64,000 nt of DNA, from the NCBI GenBank assembly GCA_024364735.1, contig JAGFNQ010008734.1, positions 1-64,000 of the forward strand, read 5' to 3'. The translations under genes and the position numbers were made by a program. This stretch comes from Boesenbergia rotunda (Eukaryota; Streptophyta; Magnoliopsida; Zingiberales; Zingiberaceae). Below are positions 33,655 through 45,585 of the stretch, piece after piece; the first letter of the stretch is position 1; every line of letters starts with the position of its first letter. The notes beneath the pieces are model-generated. The model ran no database searches and was not told the origin of the DNA. It worked only from the letters and a program-made list of their open reading frames with translations.

Positions 33655-35929
33655 TGTTGGGACCGAGTGCATGTTGACAAGGATACGGGTTCGTAAAATT
33701 TTAAATTTTTACGTGCAACGGAAGAATTAGCATAAAATAATTTCTCAAATTACTTTAACCACGTATCTAGCATGCAACCTTATGATGTGTTGACATGATC
33801 ATAAATTAAAACTTTGCGGAAAAGTAAATTAATTTACTAAGTACCTCGCGTAACTCGAAGTAAGGGACGAGATCCAACCGTAGCGTCCCTTGGAAGCTCC
33901 GCCTCTATTCGCGTCCACGCCGAGTTCTCTTCGGGATGACTTCGCAAAGTCACGAGTTTTGTGCCGACGAGAACTACTAGATTCTCTAAAGGCACAACTA
34001 GAAGATCAAGAGAGAAGAAAGGAAACTAACCACCAAGAAACAGAATCTAAATTCGGGGGAGGAAGGAGTTGCGATCCGCTTCTTCTTCTTCTTCTTCTTT
34101 GGCTCCTCCTTGGTGGATGTTGCTCACGCCAACCCTAGAGGGATGGATGGTGCGCCGGCCCTAAGGGGAGCTTGGGGTGCCGACCCTAAGTGGAACAAGA
34201 GGCGCCGACCCTAAGGGGAAGAGAAAGGGAGAGAATAAGAGAGAGAGGGAGAGAATTAATCTCTTGATTACTCAATTGATTGGAATTCAAGGCTAGCCTT
34301 TGGTTCCTTTATATAGTAGCCTCTCCCTTGCCAAGTCTCCCTCTTAACGGAATTTTCATAAGAAATTTATCCTATAAATTCTCTTATGAATTATTCTGTT
34401 TAAGCCAAGTTTTATTATAACTAACTTTATAATAAAACAAATACTTCTCTCTTTTAATTATGGAATAAAATTTGTATAAAATTTTCTTATCATGGATAAA
34501 TCAATTCATAATTGATTTTACAAATTAAAATTAAACCAATTCATGGTTCATTTTAATTTCCATAAAAAGAATAAATTTCTATAAATTTCTTTATAAATTT
34601 CTTTATATATCAATTTATTTATCCATAATTTTATAAAACAAATCGCGCTAGATTTATTTTATTAATTAAACCAAATAAATTAGTTTCTCCCCTTTGCATT
34701 GGCCGACCAAACCAAGAGGGTGGACACCCTCTTTGGCCGGCCAAACCGAGCCGAACCCATCGCGAATTAAACTCATTTAATTCACCCAATAAGCCTTCAA
34801 AAGACTTAGCCATTTTTAGCTTCCATTGCGCCTCTGATAAATTCAGATTCGACTTATTTCTCTTGATCGGAAAATCCAATTTTCAACTCGTTTTAAATCC
34901 CTCAGATTACTCGTAGTGCGTGTGACTAAATAGGCTTTCGATTTATGTTGACCGTCTATAATCAACCAATTATAGAACGATCATGAGTGGCACCTAGTAG
35001 TACATCATGACCCTCAATTAATCGAAAGATCAACGGTTGACCTCAGAAATATTTCTGAAACCCTTCAGCAGCTCTAATGAATCGTGCCCCATTTCCTTCA
35101 CCATCTTATACCCACTTGGTTCAGGACATGGTCTGTTTGTGTCAGTCCCCACTAGACTGACTACGTCACACCTAGCCCAAGTAGTGTCTTTCTCGTCCTT
35201 TGGATTTCTAATTACTCTCATGTATTTAAGAGACTCATACTCTAAACATGATATGCTCTGGCCAGAGGCTTTGAGTAACAATCCGACGATAGGCCTGGGT
35301 ATACATCTCCTCGCAAGGAGTGGTGAATCCTTTGTAGGCTGTTCAAACATCTTCGGGCACTTCGGCTTATACCCAATCATCCTGGGTCCACACCTCCTTG
35401 GAGATGTTTGCTTAAGATGTTAAAGTATAAGTCTACATGACCAAGATGACTTGATCACCGCAAGTCAAAGGAACATCGCACTTAAGCTGCAGTAAGAATT
35501 TCATTGACATATCTATATGTAGATTACCATATGAAGTTTTACGGCTAGTCACTCCAATGAACTAGTTCCCTTAACTAGCATCCATGTTTATCTCCGGACA
35601 TCCCAATGTCACCAGCCAGTGAGAATCAGCTGATTAGAGAATAACCCATGCTAGTCTCAACAGAATTGATAGTGTCCGTTTTTATCAATTCATCGGCTAG
35701 GGATATTTTCAATACTTCACAATTGCACATTTAGAGACAATCACTAGTTGTGATCCCATCACAAATTCTCTTATGCTGTGAATTGTATTGCGGACATTCA
35801 GTAGATGAGTTTAAGATCCCAATCAAATACACAAACATGTATACTCAAATAGTGAATTATTATTTATTAAAATAAATGTTTACAATCATCAGGCGATTGC
35901 CTTAGGACACTTCTCTCATATCACTAACA
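33655..35929 (-). mobile_element. B solo LTR 3, at the E/F1 junction
   Basis: A 2275-bp B LTR in minus orientation, flanked by GAATC at 33650-33654 and 35930-35934. The TATA box is at 34308-34315. The longer LTR frame is cut short by a one-base deletion in this copy (open only at 35030-35380), and the shorter one is broken. Confidence 0.95.
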
Positions 35930-35934
35930 GAATC

Positions 35935-37271
35935 AGTTTGGAATGTGGAGCTGGAATCTGAAGCAGTAAATGGTGTTACTATAAAAGTAGTTTTTGTCAA
36001 CTTGGGGCTGAATTTGGTTTTCCTAGGATATGAATCAGGGAACAAACTTCGGAAATGCATCAAAGAGTATTGAGTACACCCAATGCTGACCAAACCAGGA
36101 GGAAATGTGGATGCTAGAAGTTTCTGATCAGAGCAGAAAAGCAAATGCTGTGCAGTGGCTGAAGTTAAACTTGCTGATCAGAATTTTTGAGTGGAACACT
36201 TTAAGTGCTCAACTACTCCTAGATGCTAACTGATGATTAAGCAATCAGAGAAGTGCAATGAATCTGCCATGGAGCTGTGATCTGGAACAGAAAAAAAATA
36301 GAAAAAAGATAGAAGTGTGCCAACTTGGAAGGATATGTATCAAGAGTGAGTTGCAAGAGTTGATTAGTGAAGGACACATGTGGAGCATCTAATTCCCTAA
36401 TTGTTGTTTGATGTCTCCAGTTCTCTAATACAAAATCTAATCCGAATGTGCTCCATTAGAAGAATTCAGAGCAGGAAAAAAAGAGAGAAGAGAAAATAGT
36501 TTGATGAAAAAAAAAGAGAGAAACAAGTTGGCACAAAATTGAAGTGTTGGCTCCATGAGATCAGTGAAGATAATCTCATCCAAATCAAAGCCTTGCGTCA
36601 CTACCATTCTGACTTTACTAGAGAGAAAGAAAGAAGAGAAAAAAAATATGAAAAAGAGGAAAAGGAAACAAGTGGCACGCAAAGGCAAAATTGGCACATT
36701 GAGACCAATAGGGTTTTCTTCATCTAAATCAAAGGCATTATCCAAATTCTTACTCCACCACACTTTTAACTTCACTAGAGGACTGTAAAGAGAAGCAAAG
36801 TGCATTAGAAATATTCTTGAGCAACCAAGTCTCCCACTTCATCAATTTTTCTATTTTCGTGGCTTTCACTTCATTCTCACCATTTTCTATGTCTTTCACT
36901 TGTTTTTGTAGATGTAGATCCTAATCATGAATAATGGTGGAGATTATATAACAAGCAAGCTTATGGTAGTGCAAAAAGCATGTGTGTTTGAGTGGGCTCC
37001 ACTTTCATCATGAATTTAGAACTCAATAAGAGAGCCATCAAAAATTTTCCTTGAAAGGCTAGTGAGTTAAATTCATCTCAATGAATCATGAAGGATGAAA
37101 AGACTAAGTAGTTGATTTAAGGGCGAGATACTAATCCATAGAGCTTAGATTTTTGAGAATTGACAACCTTAGGTAATTTCTTTTCATTTGCTTCTAACTA
37201 TATTTGGGAATAATCTAAGGGATACATACTTAGTAGTTTCGCGAGACGCTCAAGCTTAAGTGTGGGGGAGT
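35935..37271 (+). other. F1: 3' non-coding tail of an Athila-like element
   Basis: This aligns with the 3' non-coding region of F2 (46287-47511 and 54237-54458): shared blocks include AAGTGTGCCAACTTGGAAGG, AAGAGTGAGTTGCAAGAGTTG, TAGTGCAAAAAGCATG and TTTGAGAATTGACAACC. It ends with the polypurine tract AAGTGTGGGGGAGT before the LTR at 37272. No open frame in it has family resemblance; the ORFs at 36437-36805 are AT-rich artefacts. Confidence 0.8.
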
Positions 37272-39397
37272 TGATAAGTATCATTTTGTTGATCATTTTA
37301 GTTGCTAAAATCTAAGTTTGACCCATATTTTACTTGTTTAATATCGAATTTAGCCTAGGTTTCATGAATCTATTCTATTTTGGGCTTTATTGTAAATCTT
37401 GATATATTTGAATTATTTTGCCACTAAATTATTGATCTACTTTTGCAAGCTTGGAAGGATCATGGACCTAGATCAGGCGGGGTCAAACTTGAGTCGAAAT
37501 GGACCCGGATCGAGTGATCAAGCATCGACTAATATGGGTCGTCCGATTCAAAAATGGTTGGATCTTAGCCATCGGTCAACTTCTGGTCAATCTGAGTTCA
37601 CAATGGAGTCAATCATGAACATGGATCAAGATCTGAGAATTTAAGCCAAATCAGAAGTGATCTGACCGTTGGATCAAGCTCATGATGTTCTAGGCCATCC
37701 ATTCAAGAAAAGGGAAGATCTGGACCATCCGCCACTGATATGGTGAATCTAAGTTGGGGTTAAGGTTAATCAAGCACTTGGATCATGATATGAAGGTTTC
37801 ATCCAAATCAGAGATCATTCAGCCGTTGGATCAAGATCAGAGGGATCTAGAGCCCCCATTCAAAGATCAGGTTGATCTGAGCCATCCGTTGCAAATCTGG
37901 AGGATCCGAGCTACTGGGAGGTAGATCCTGACCCTTGATCAACATCATCAAATTTTGATTCAGATCGGATGAGATCCAACCGTTGGATTGAGTTAAGGAA
38001 ATCTGGGTCGTCCATTGCTAAGTATTTAATCAAATTTCTCCACAGGGCACAGTGTCGCGTCTTCGCCGCAGTGTCATCTTCATCTTCGATTATCTTCGTT
38101 TTTCTTCTTCAAGTTCTTCATCCGAAGGCGTGACCACTTCAATTCCTTCATTAGAGCAAGTTCTAGATCGTCGGCGAGGTGTCTCCGTGAAGTTTCCAGC
38201 TCCAATCTGCCCAACAAACAGAGCTGAGTGAGGTTTCGTCAGCTTTGCCATTTGCTTTCCTTGGTCTCGGTTGTGCACCATTTCCATCCACCTGAGCTAT
38301 CTGGAGGGGTTCCCTAGAGTGCTCGGATCATTCCCAAGCCATCAGCGCAATCAACCACAGCTGAATCAAGGAAATCGAATGGGTTTTCAGAATTTAGCAG
38401 AGGCTGAGTTGGATTTGACTCGCAGAGATAGATTTTCAGCGATTTGTGGAGCTTACGGGTTCGAGGCTCACTCTTGTGTGACGACAAGAAGAATTTGAGC
38501 TAAGGAAGGGATCGATGCTTAGTCTACTTAGTGAATTTTCAAGTTATTAGCTGTAGTTTTCGATTTCTGCAAGAATTTCTGTTTCTGATTTCGTATTAGT
38601 TGCTGTAGCTTTCTTTTCTGAATAGTTCTGCCTTAATTAGGTTTCAATTCCTCAAGTTAAGTAGCTAGAGAGATCGCGGGAGTTTTCAGCTATTGATCGG
38701 TCTCTGTGATCGGACAGAGACACTTCTGATCGGTCTCCAATCCGATCAGCAGAGTTCCTGATTGGTCGGCTGACTGATCAGGAAGATCAATTCGCACCCA
38801 AGCCATTGCAAACTGATCTCGGGAGTTTTTCTTCACTGGTTTTTGAGCTAGAGGGTTTCTAGCTCAGCTTTTGTGTGACGACAAAGGGAAATCTTGGCAA
38901 GGGACTGGTTTGATGTTCAATTTAGGATAATTTTGGTTCTAAACACTTATTTCTTCAAGTTGCTTTAGTTTGTTTCCAACTACACTTCAAGTCAAGTTTC
39001 TTAAGCATTGTTTTGTTCTAGCTTTCACATTTCTGCAATTAGTTCCTAGCATTCAAGTTTAGTTCTTAAGTTTCAATTTCATATTATTAAATTGAATTGC
39101 TTAGTTTCCAAATAGGGTTAAGTGTAGTTTCCGCAATTTCCTAATTAGTTTTTGCATTAGCTGAGTTTATTCTGTTTCAACTGTTATTTCATTTCTTATC
39201 GCAAAACAAACCCCATTTCAATTGAAAACCCAAAACATAGAAAACGACAAAAATCTAGCTTGAATTAAGCAATCTTAACTAGTTCTTAGAAAAATACGAC
39301 TTGAGGCCCCTATACTACATTTAGTTTGTGAGCTAAGGGTTTTCAACTTATAAATTCAAATTTGAGGCTCATCGTGACACTCGTTGTGGGCCCATCA
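37272..39397 (+). repeat. F LTR shared by F1 and F2
   Basis: A 2126-bp LTR from TGATAAG to CCCATCA. It has a polypurine tract directly before it and a primer-binding site directly after it, so it serves as the 3' LTR of F1 and the 5' LTR of F2. Inside are repeated 'gatctg/gatcagg..catccg' phrases (37480-38000) and a small hairpin cluster (38690-38800). Confidence 0.85.
38696..38800. repeat. GATCGGTC palindrome words in F LTR
   Basis: CTGATCGG (38726-38733) pairs with CCGATCAG (38742-38749) across an 8-base loop, with diverged neighbours on both sides (TGATCGGTCTCTG, GATTGGTCGGCTGACTGATC). This is a weaker version of the hairpins at 30416-30598 and 47012-47107. Confidence 0.8.
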
Positions 39398-39402
39398 AAT
39401 TT

Positions 39403-39420
39403 TTGGCGCCGTTGCCGGGG
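39403..39420 (+). other. F2 primer-binding site (Athila type)
   Basis: TGGCGCCGTTGCCGGGGA follows the LTR by five bases. This is the primer site of many plant gypsy elements of the Athila group, usually assigned to tRNA-Asp. Confidence 0.88.
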
Positions 39421-39571
39421 ATCACACTAGTTGAGTTTGTTTAATTTGAGTTTATGCTTAGTTCATATTTTCTGATTTTATTTCATTTGCTTTAGCTTTC
39501 CATATACATTGGCTGCCATTTTGTTTGGTTTATGACCAGAGATTGAGAGAACATTCAGAGCTAGGAGAAAT

Positions 39572-41680
39572 CAAGGAAGAGTTTCAGAAGTTATTGAAAA
39601 TTTTTCTACTCATTCAAGCAGTCCCATGGCAGAACATCAGAAGACTATGAAGGAGCTTGCAGCCCCTGATGATGCTTTTCTGTATTCTTTTATTGCTTAT
39701 CCAGAGTTAGCTGGTGATTTTGAGCTGAGATCAAGCCTTATTCATCTACTTCCCAAGTTTCAGGGGCAGTTAGGAGAAGATCCTAATAGACATTTGCATG
39801 AGTTCCATATAGTGTGCTCCATTATGAAGCCTCAAGGGATTTCTGAAGAGGACATCAAATTAAGGGCATTTCCATTTTCTTTGACTGGAGCAGCTAAGGA
39901 TTGGTTTTACTATTTGCCTACTGGACATGTTGCAAGTTGGATTGCTATAAAAAAGTGATTTTTAGAGAAGTATTTTCCAGCTTCAAGAACAGCTATTATC
40001 CGGAAGAGCATCTGTGGTATTCAACAAGTGGTGGGAGAGACCTTATATGACTATTGAGAGAGATTCAACAAATTGTGTTCAAGTTGTCCACAACATCAAA
40101 TAAGTGAGCAGCTTCTTATTCAGTATTTCTATGAAGGTCTACTTCAGATGGATAGAATCATGATTGATGCTGCAGCTGGAGGAGCTCTAGTGAACAAGAT
40201 ACCAGATCAAGCTAGAGAATTGATTTCAAACATGGCGGAGAACTCTCAACAATTTGGAATTAGGGCTCTTTCTACTAGAGGGGTGAATGAAGTTCAAATG
40301 GTTTCAAATGAACAAAAAGAGATCATGAGTTCTTTGATGGAGCTTACTTCTTTGGTGAAGCAAATGACATTGAATAATGTGAGCCAAAATCAAAACTTTT
40401 CGATAGCTTCACCTACAAATCAAGTGATGAGATTGTGTAGCATTTGTTCAAGTCAAGAGCATAATTCGGATTTGTGTCCTAATCTACAACAAGATGAATC
40501 ATTAGCCGCTTTGACTAGAGGAGGCCAATTTCAATCAAGGAGCAACCCATATTCATCTACCTACAATCCGGGATGGAGAGATCACCCTAATTTGAAGTAT
40601 GGTAATTCTTTCTATCAAAAAATACTTCACAATAGCCTCCACAACAAAATCAACCTTCTTATCATAATTTACAGCAGCCAAACTAAGGATTTCAGCAGAA
40701 TTTTCAGAATTTCCAACAGCAATTTTAGCAACCAATTCAACCATTTTAGCCTCAATTCCAGCAAAATCAGCAAGGGTTTCAACCACTTCAAACTTTCCAA
40801 CATCAAAATCAGCAAGGTTTTCAACAAAATTAGCAACCTTTTCAACCAAACAATCAGAATTTTTAGTTTCAAAATCAGAGTTTTCAGCCCTAACAATTTC
40901 AGCCTTTCAACCAACAATTTCAGCCTCGAAATCAGAATTTTCAGAGCAATAATTTTCAGCAACTTCAACCTACTTCCCAAGCTAATTTTCAGCAATTTTA
41001 ACAGCCTATTCAACCATTTAATCAGCCCCAACAACTTCATTTTCAGAATTCACAGCTTACTTAAGGATTTCAGCAACCAAATACTTCATTTCAAGGCCAA
41101 CAAAAATCCCATACTAATCAAGGAGGCTTTGGGAATTCTAGTGGGTCTAATGCACAACAACAAAGGCTTGAGGAGATGATGCATCAAATTCTTCAACAAC
41201 AACAAAGTTTGCAACAACAACAAGGGCAACAAAAGAATGATTCCACTCTTCAAAACATTGAAAGACACATTGGACAACTTGCAAGTGGGATGAATCAAAT
41301 GCAAGCTCAAGGATCGAGTCAATTACCTTCTCAAGTTACTCTTAATCCTAAGGGAAATGTTAGTGCAATAACTTTGAGGAGTGGGAAAGTTACTTCAAGT
41401 TTAAATTCTCAAAAGGTTGATTTTTTCAGAAAAATTTACAGCACCTTGTTTCCCAGCTCATTTCATCCCCAAAATGGATTCTACATCAGTTGGAAGTGAC
41501 CCTAATTCAAGCCTATGTCATTCTTCTATTGATCCTGTGATTTTGATGGAAGAACAAGGAGAAATCAGTAGAAAAAGTGCACCTACATCAGCTACACAAA
41601 TAGAAATTTCTGCTCAAGACCCACTTCCAAAAATTTCAGCTCAAGTGGAGGAATCAAGAGTCCCTTTACCTTTTTCATAG
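39572..41680 (+). pseudogene. F2 gag with Q/F/N-rich tract
   Basis: The gag core begins before MAEHQKTMKEL (39626) and shows HLLPKFQGQLGEDPNRHLHEF and LRAFPFSLTGAAKDWFYYL. TGA stops at 39956-39958 and near 40054 both fit former Trp codons. After them come DQARELISNMAENS and the CCHC knuckle CSICSSQEHNSDLC. A frameshift near the A run at 40617 leads into a glutamine-, phenylalanine- and asparagine-rich tract with five or more in-frame TAA/TAG codons. The gag C-terminus (ERHIGQLASGMNQ, AITLRSGK) is then open. Several changes are needed to read it through, so it is inactive. Confidence 0.83.
40650..41085 (+). repeat. Degenerate F-Q-Q/N repeat tract in F2 gag
   Basis: In the gag frame the DNA is a run of TTTCAG/CAA/AAT-type codons giving short repeats such as FQQNFQNFQQQ. 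In-frame stops are TAA or TAG at places where CAA or CAG would fit the pattern. The opposite strand gives long leucine-rich frames (40669-41040) that are only shadows of this tract. Confidence 0.8.
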
Positions 41681-41704
41681 TGTAAAACTCGAGCTAAAAA
41701 GACT

Positions 41705-42304
41705 ATGAAGGAGGAGAAGGCAAAGGAGTATCAAGAGCTTGTGAAACTTTTCAATAAGGTTGAAATTAATGTGCCATTGTTGACTATGATTAAGCAAATA
41801 CTCAAGTATGCCAAATTTCTCAAGGATTTGTGTGTGCACAAGAAGAAGCTAAAGGAGAATGAATTGGTCAGTTTGAGAAAGAATGTTTCAGCTCTTATTC
41901 ATTCAATTCCTCAGAAATGTGAAGATCCAGGAGTTTTTACTGTGTCCTGTGAGATTGGGAGGACTCTTTTTCATGATGCTATATTAGATTTGGGAGCTTC
42001 TATTAATGTGATACCTAGATAAGTTTTTCAGATGCTGGGTATTGGACCTATGCAGCCTACAGGAGTGGTTATTCAGCTAGCATACAGGAGTCAGACTCAC
42101 CCAGCTGGAATTATTGAAGATGTTTTAGTGAAGGTGAAAGAGTTGATTTTTCCTGCGGATTTGTATATTTTAGACATGGAGGGTGATTATTTAGCACATA
42201 GATCTCCACTTATTCTTGGGAGACCATTCTTGAAAACTCTAAGGACAAAGATTGATGTTTATGCAGGCACACTTTCTATAGAGATAGGAGACACAATGGT
42301 ATAG
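41705..42304 (+). pseudogene. F2 protease region
   Basis: It follows gag after a stop near 41680. The aspartic protease signature is ILDLGASINVIP, with Asp at about 41986-41988; the form D-L-G-A is usual for Athila proteases. A TAA at 42020-42022 breaks the frame just after the motif, and the next part (42032-42304; ADLYILDMEGD, PLILGRPFLKT) carries the second half of the domain. It would cut gag-pol if intact. Confidence 0.78.
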
Positions 42305-42322
42305 TTCAGTATTTTTGATGCT

Positions 42323-43775
42323 ATGAAGCACCCTAGAGAGAATCATTCTATCATGAGCATGGATATTTTAGATGAGTTAGTTGATGCAGATTTATTTGCT
42401 GATAGAGTTTCACTTGGTATTCACAGAGGTTATTTTATTTCAAATGAGGCTGAGGACGCATTAGCTATAGAGGAGGCTGAGTTGAAGATTGTATATGATT
42501 CACTCGCAGATGGAGATGATTCTATAGGTGTAGGAGATTGCACTGAGCCCCAGGGATCACCTATATTGATTGACATGTTAGGAGATTCAGAGGATAGGTT
42601 TGAGAGTGTAGGGGATTGCACTGAGCCCCAGGGATCACCCATAACTACTGAGCAGTCACAGATAAAATTAAAACCATTGCCAGAACATTTGAAGTATGCT
42701 TATTTGGGAGAAGAGCAGTGTTTACCTGTTATCATTGCCCGAAACTTGGATTCAAAGCAAGAGGACAAATTATTGCAAGTTCTGAGGCAGCATCAGGGTC
42801 CTATAGGGTGGACATTAGCTGACATACCTGGTATTAGCCCCACTATTTGTATGCACATGATATTTTTAGAGGAGAATGTGAAGCCAGTTAGGCAGCCACA
42901 GAGAAGGTTAAACCCACTAATTCTAGATGTTGTAAAGAAAGAGGTGATTAGACTTTTACAGGCAGATATTATATACTCTATTTCTGACAGTAAGTGGGTT
43001 AGCCCTATTCATGTGGTTTCTATGAAATCAGGAGTGACAGTGGTGGCTAATGAGAGTAATGAGTTAGTTCCTACCAGGGTGAAGAATTCATGGAGAGTTT
43101 GTATTGACTATAGGAAGGTGAACCAAGTAACGAGGAAAGATCACTATCCCTTGCCTTTTCTTGATCAGATGTTAGAGAGGTTGGCAGAGAAGTATCACTA
43201 TTGCTTCCTAGATGGATATTCAGGTTATTTTCAAATTTGTATAGTCCCGGAGGATCAGGAGAAGACCACTTTCACTTGTCCTTTCGGTACATTTGCTTAT
43301 CGACGCATGCCATTCGGTCTTTGCAACGCCCCAGGGACTTTCGAGCGGTGTATGGTGAGTATTTCTTGGTGAGTTATTAGAACACTACATGGAAATATTT
43401 ATGGATGATTTCTCTATATTTGGCACATCATTTGATACTTGTTTGGATAATTTGTTTAGGGTACTACATAAATGCATTGAGACTAATCTTGTTCTGAATT
43501 TTAAAAAATGTCATTTTATGGTAGAGCATGGAATTGTTTTAGGACATATAGTCTCTAGGAAAGGCATTGAAGTAGATCCTGCTAAAGTTAGTGTTATATC
43601 TTCTCTTTCTTATCCCGTATGCGTACGGGATGTTCAAACTTTTCTTGGTCATGCAGGATTTTACAAGAGATTTATTAGAGACTTCAGTGAGATTGCTTGC
43701 CCTTTGACTAGACTTTTGCAGAAAGATGTGGATTTTTTTTTGATGAAACATGCAAGGAAGCTTTTCAGAGATTGA
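42323..43775 (+). pseudogene. F2 reverse transcriptase
   Basis: RT in two open pieces. The first (42323-43372) has VKPVRQPQRRLNP, VSPIHVV, a stretch VTVVANESNELVPTRV seen in Athila-type RTs, WRVCIDYRKVN, YPLPFLDQM, LDGYSGYFQI and MPFGLCNAPGTFERCM. It ends early at a stop after a local deletion near 43355. The second (43389-43775) has the catalytic FMDDFSIFG and the thumb region (GHIVSRKGIEVDPAKV, FLGHAGFYKRFI). A frameshift in a T run near 43733 ends it. An internal near-repeat encodes GDCTEPQGSPI twice (42535-42555 and 42613-42640). Confidence 0.86.
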
Positions 43776-44269
43776 GGGAGACTCTTATTTCAGCTCCTAT
43801 TATTAGACCCCTTGATTAGACTTTACCTTTTGAGTTAATGTGTGACGCTTCAAATTTTGCTGTAGGAGCTATTCTGGCATAGAGGGTAGATGGAGCGCCA
43901 CATGCCATTTGCTATGCTTCCAAGACTTTAGATGCTGCTCAGGCTAACTATACCACCACAGAAAAAGAACTCCTTTCTATTGTTTTTACTTTGGATAGAT
44001 TTAGATCATATTTGCTATGTTCTCATGTGATTGTATTTTTTGATCATGCAGCCTTGAAGTACCTTCTGAAGAAGCCGGATGCAAAGCCCAGATTGATTAG
44101 ATGGACGCTTCTACTTCAAGAGTTTGATTTGGAGATTCGAGATAGGAGTGGCAAGGAGAACTTGGTGGCAGATCATTTGAGCAGGATAGAGGGAGATGGA
44201 CACCCTACCACCATTGATGATGATTTTAGAGATGAGCACCTTTTAGTGATACATGGTGAGTCGCCATAG
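43776..44269 (+). pseudogene. F2 RNase H
   Basis: Gypsy RNase H with FELMCDASNFAVGAIL, ICYASKTLDAAQANYTTTEKELLSIVF, HAALKYLLKKPDAKPRLIRW and SGKENLVADHLSR. Two TAG stops lie in the N-terminal part (43818-43820 and near 43879). The later part is open from 43991 to a TAG at 44267-44269. Confidence 0.82.
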
Positions 44270-45585
44270 TATGCAGACCTAGTTAATTATTTAGTAGCTA
44301 ATGTTTTTCCTGAACAATTCACTAAGGCTCAGAAAGATAAATTCAGAAGTGATGCTAAATTTTATGTGTGGGATAATCCTGACTTGTGGAAATTTTATAG
44401 TGATCAAATAATTAGGAGATGCATACCTGATCATGAGTTTCATTCAGTTCTTACACTTTGCCATTTGTCAACCTATGGAGGACATTTTGGACCTCAAAGA
44501 ACTGCTAAGAAGGTTTTAGAGTGTGGATTATATTGGCCTACTTTATTTCATGATGCCTATTTATTTTATAAAAACTGTGATAGATGTCAGAGGATAGGAA
44601 ACATAGGAGCTAGGAATGAAATGCCCCAATAAACTATGTTTTTTTGTGAAATTTTTGATGTATGGGGGATAGACTTTATGAGACCTTTTCCTGCATCTTG
44701 TGGATTTTTGTATATACTTCTTGCTATCGATTATATATCTAAATGGGTGGAGGTCATTCCCTCTAGGACTGACGATTCTTTTGTTGTTGTGAATTTTGTT
44801 AGGTCACACATTTTTTGTAGATTTGAAATTCCAAGAGCCATCATAAGTGATCAAGGTTCACATTTTTGCAACAAGCACATGAAGGCTTTACTCAATAAAT
44901 ATGGGGTTTTGCATAAAGTGTCTACTTCCTACCACCCCCAAACTAATGGACAAGCTGAGGTATCAAATAGAGAGATTAAGGCAATTTTGGAAAAGACCGT
45001 GAGGCCTAGTAGAAAAGATTGGAACAAAAGACTTGATGATGCATTGTGGGCCTATCGGACGGCATATAAGACACTTATTGGAATGTCTCCCTACCAACTT
45101 GTTTATGGGAAAGCTTGTCACTTACCCGTGGAGATAGAGCATAGAACTTATTGGGCGGTGAAAGCTTGCAATTTTGATGCCAATAAAGTGGGAGAAGAAA
45201 GGAAGCTACAACTTCAAGAACTTGAGGAGATAAGATTAGAAGCATATGAAAACTCAAGAATTTACAAAGAGAAGACTCAAGAATTTACAAAGAGAAGACT
45301 AAGAATTTTCATGATAAGCATATATTGAAGAATGAGTTTCAAATTGGTGACAAAGTTCTTTTATACAAATCAAGGCTCAAATTAATCAAAGGTAAATTGA
45401 GGTCTAGATGGGAAGGTCCATTTCTTGTGACTAATATTTTTTCTTTTGGTGTTATTGAGATTAAGGATGAGGCTAAAGATTTTATATGGAGAGTTAATGG
45501 CCACCGGCTCAAGAAATATTTTGAAGAAGTGAAGGAGCTAGATGTGGATGGATTGGATATCAATGATGCTATCTACCCAACTTAA
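44270..45585 (+). pseudogene. F2 integrase
   Basis: The HHCC zinc segment is in CHLSTYGGHFGPQRTAKKVLE and CDRCQRIGN. The core has Asp in VWGIDFMRPF, Asp in IISDQGSHF and Glu in NGQAEVSNREI. A TAA at 44630-44632 splits zinc segment and core. A 23-bp tandem duplication (45252-45297) shifts the frame before the C-terminal domain, which resumes at 45325 (GDKVLLYKSRLKL, GKLRSRWEGPF) and ends at a TAA at 45583-45585. Confidence 0.86.
45252..45297 (+). repeat. 23-bp tandem duplication in F2 integrase
   Basis: Two exact 23-bp copies (45252-45274 and 45275-45297), each starting ACTCAAGAATTTAC. The length is not a multiple of three, so it causes the frameshift. Confidence 0.95.

Noticed and set aside
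36437..36805. ORFs on both strands in the F1 tail
   Set aside because: They are lysine- or phenylalanine-rich products of AT-rich, purine-rich sequence and are not kept in the matching F2 region.
40625..41179. Second half of the 368-codon ORF (40073-41179)
   Set aside because: After about 40620 it is in a shifted frame of the Q/F/N tract; the real gag frame has stops here. The leucine-rich minus-strand ORFs at 40553-41040 are shadows too.
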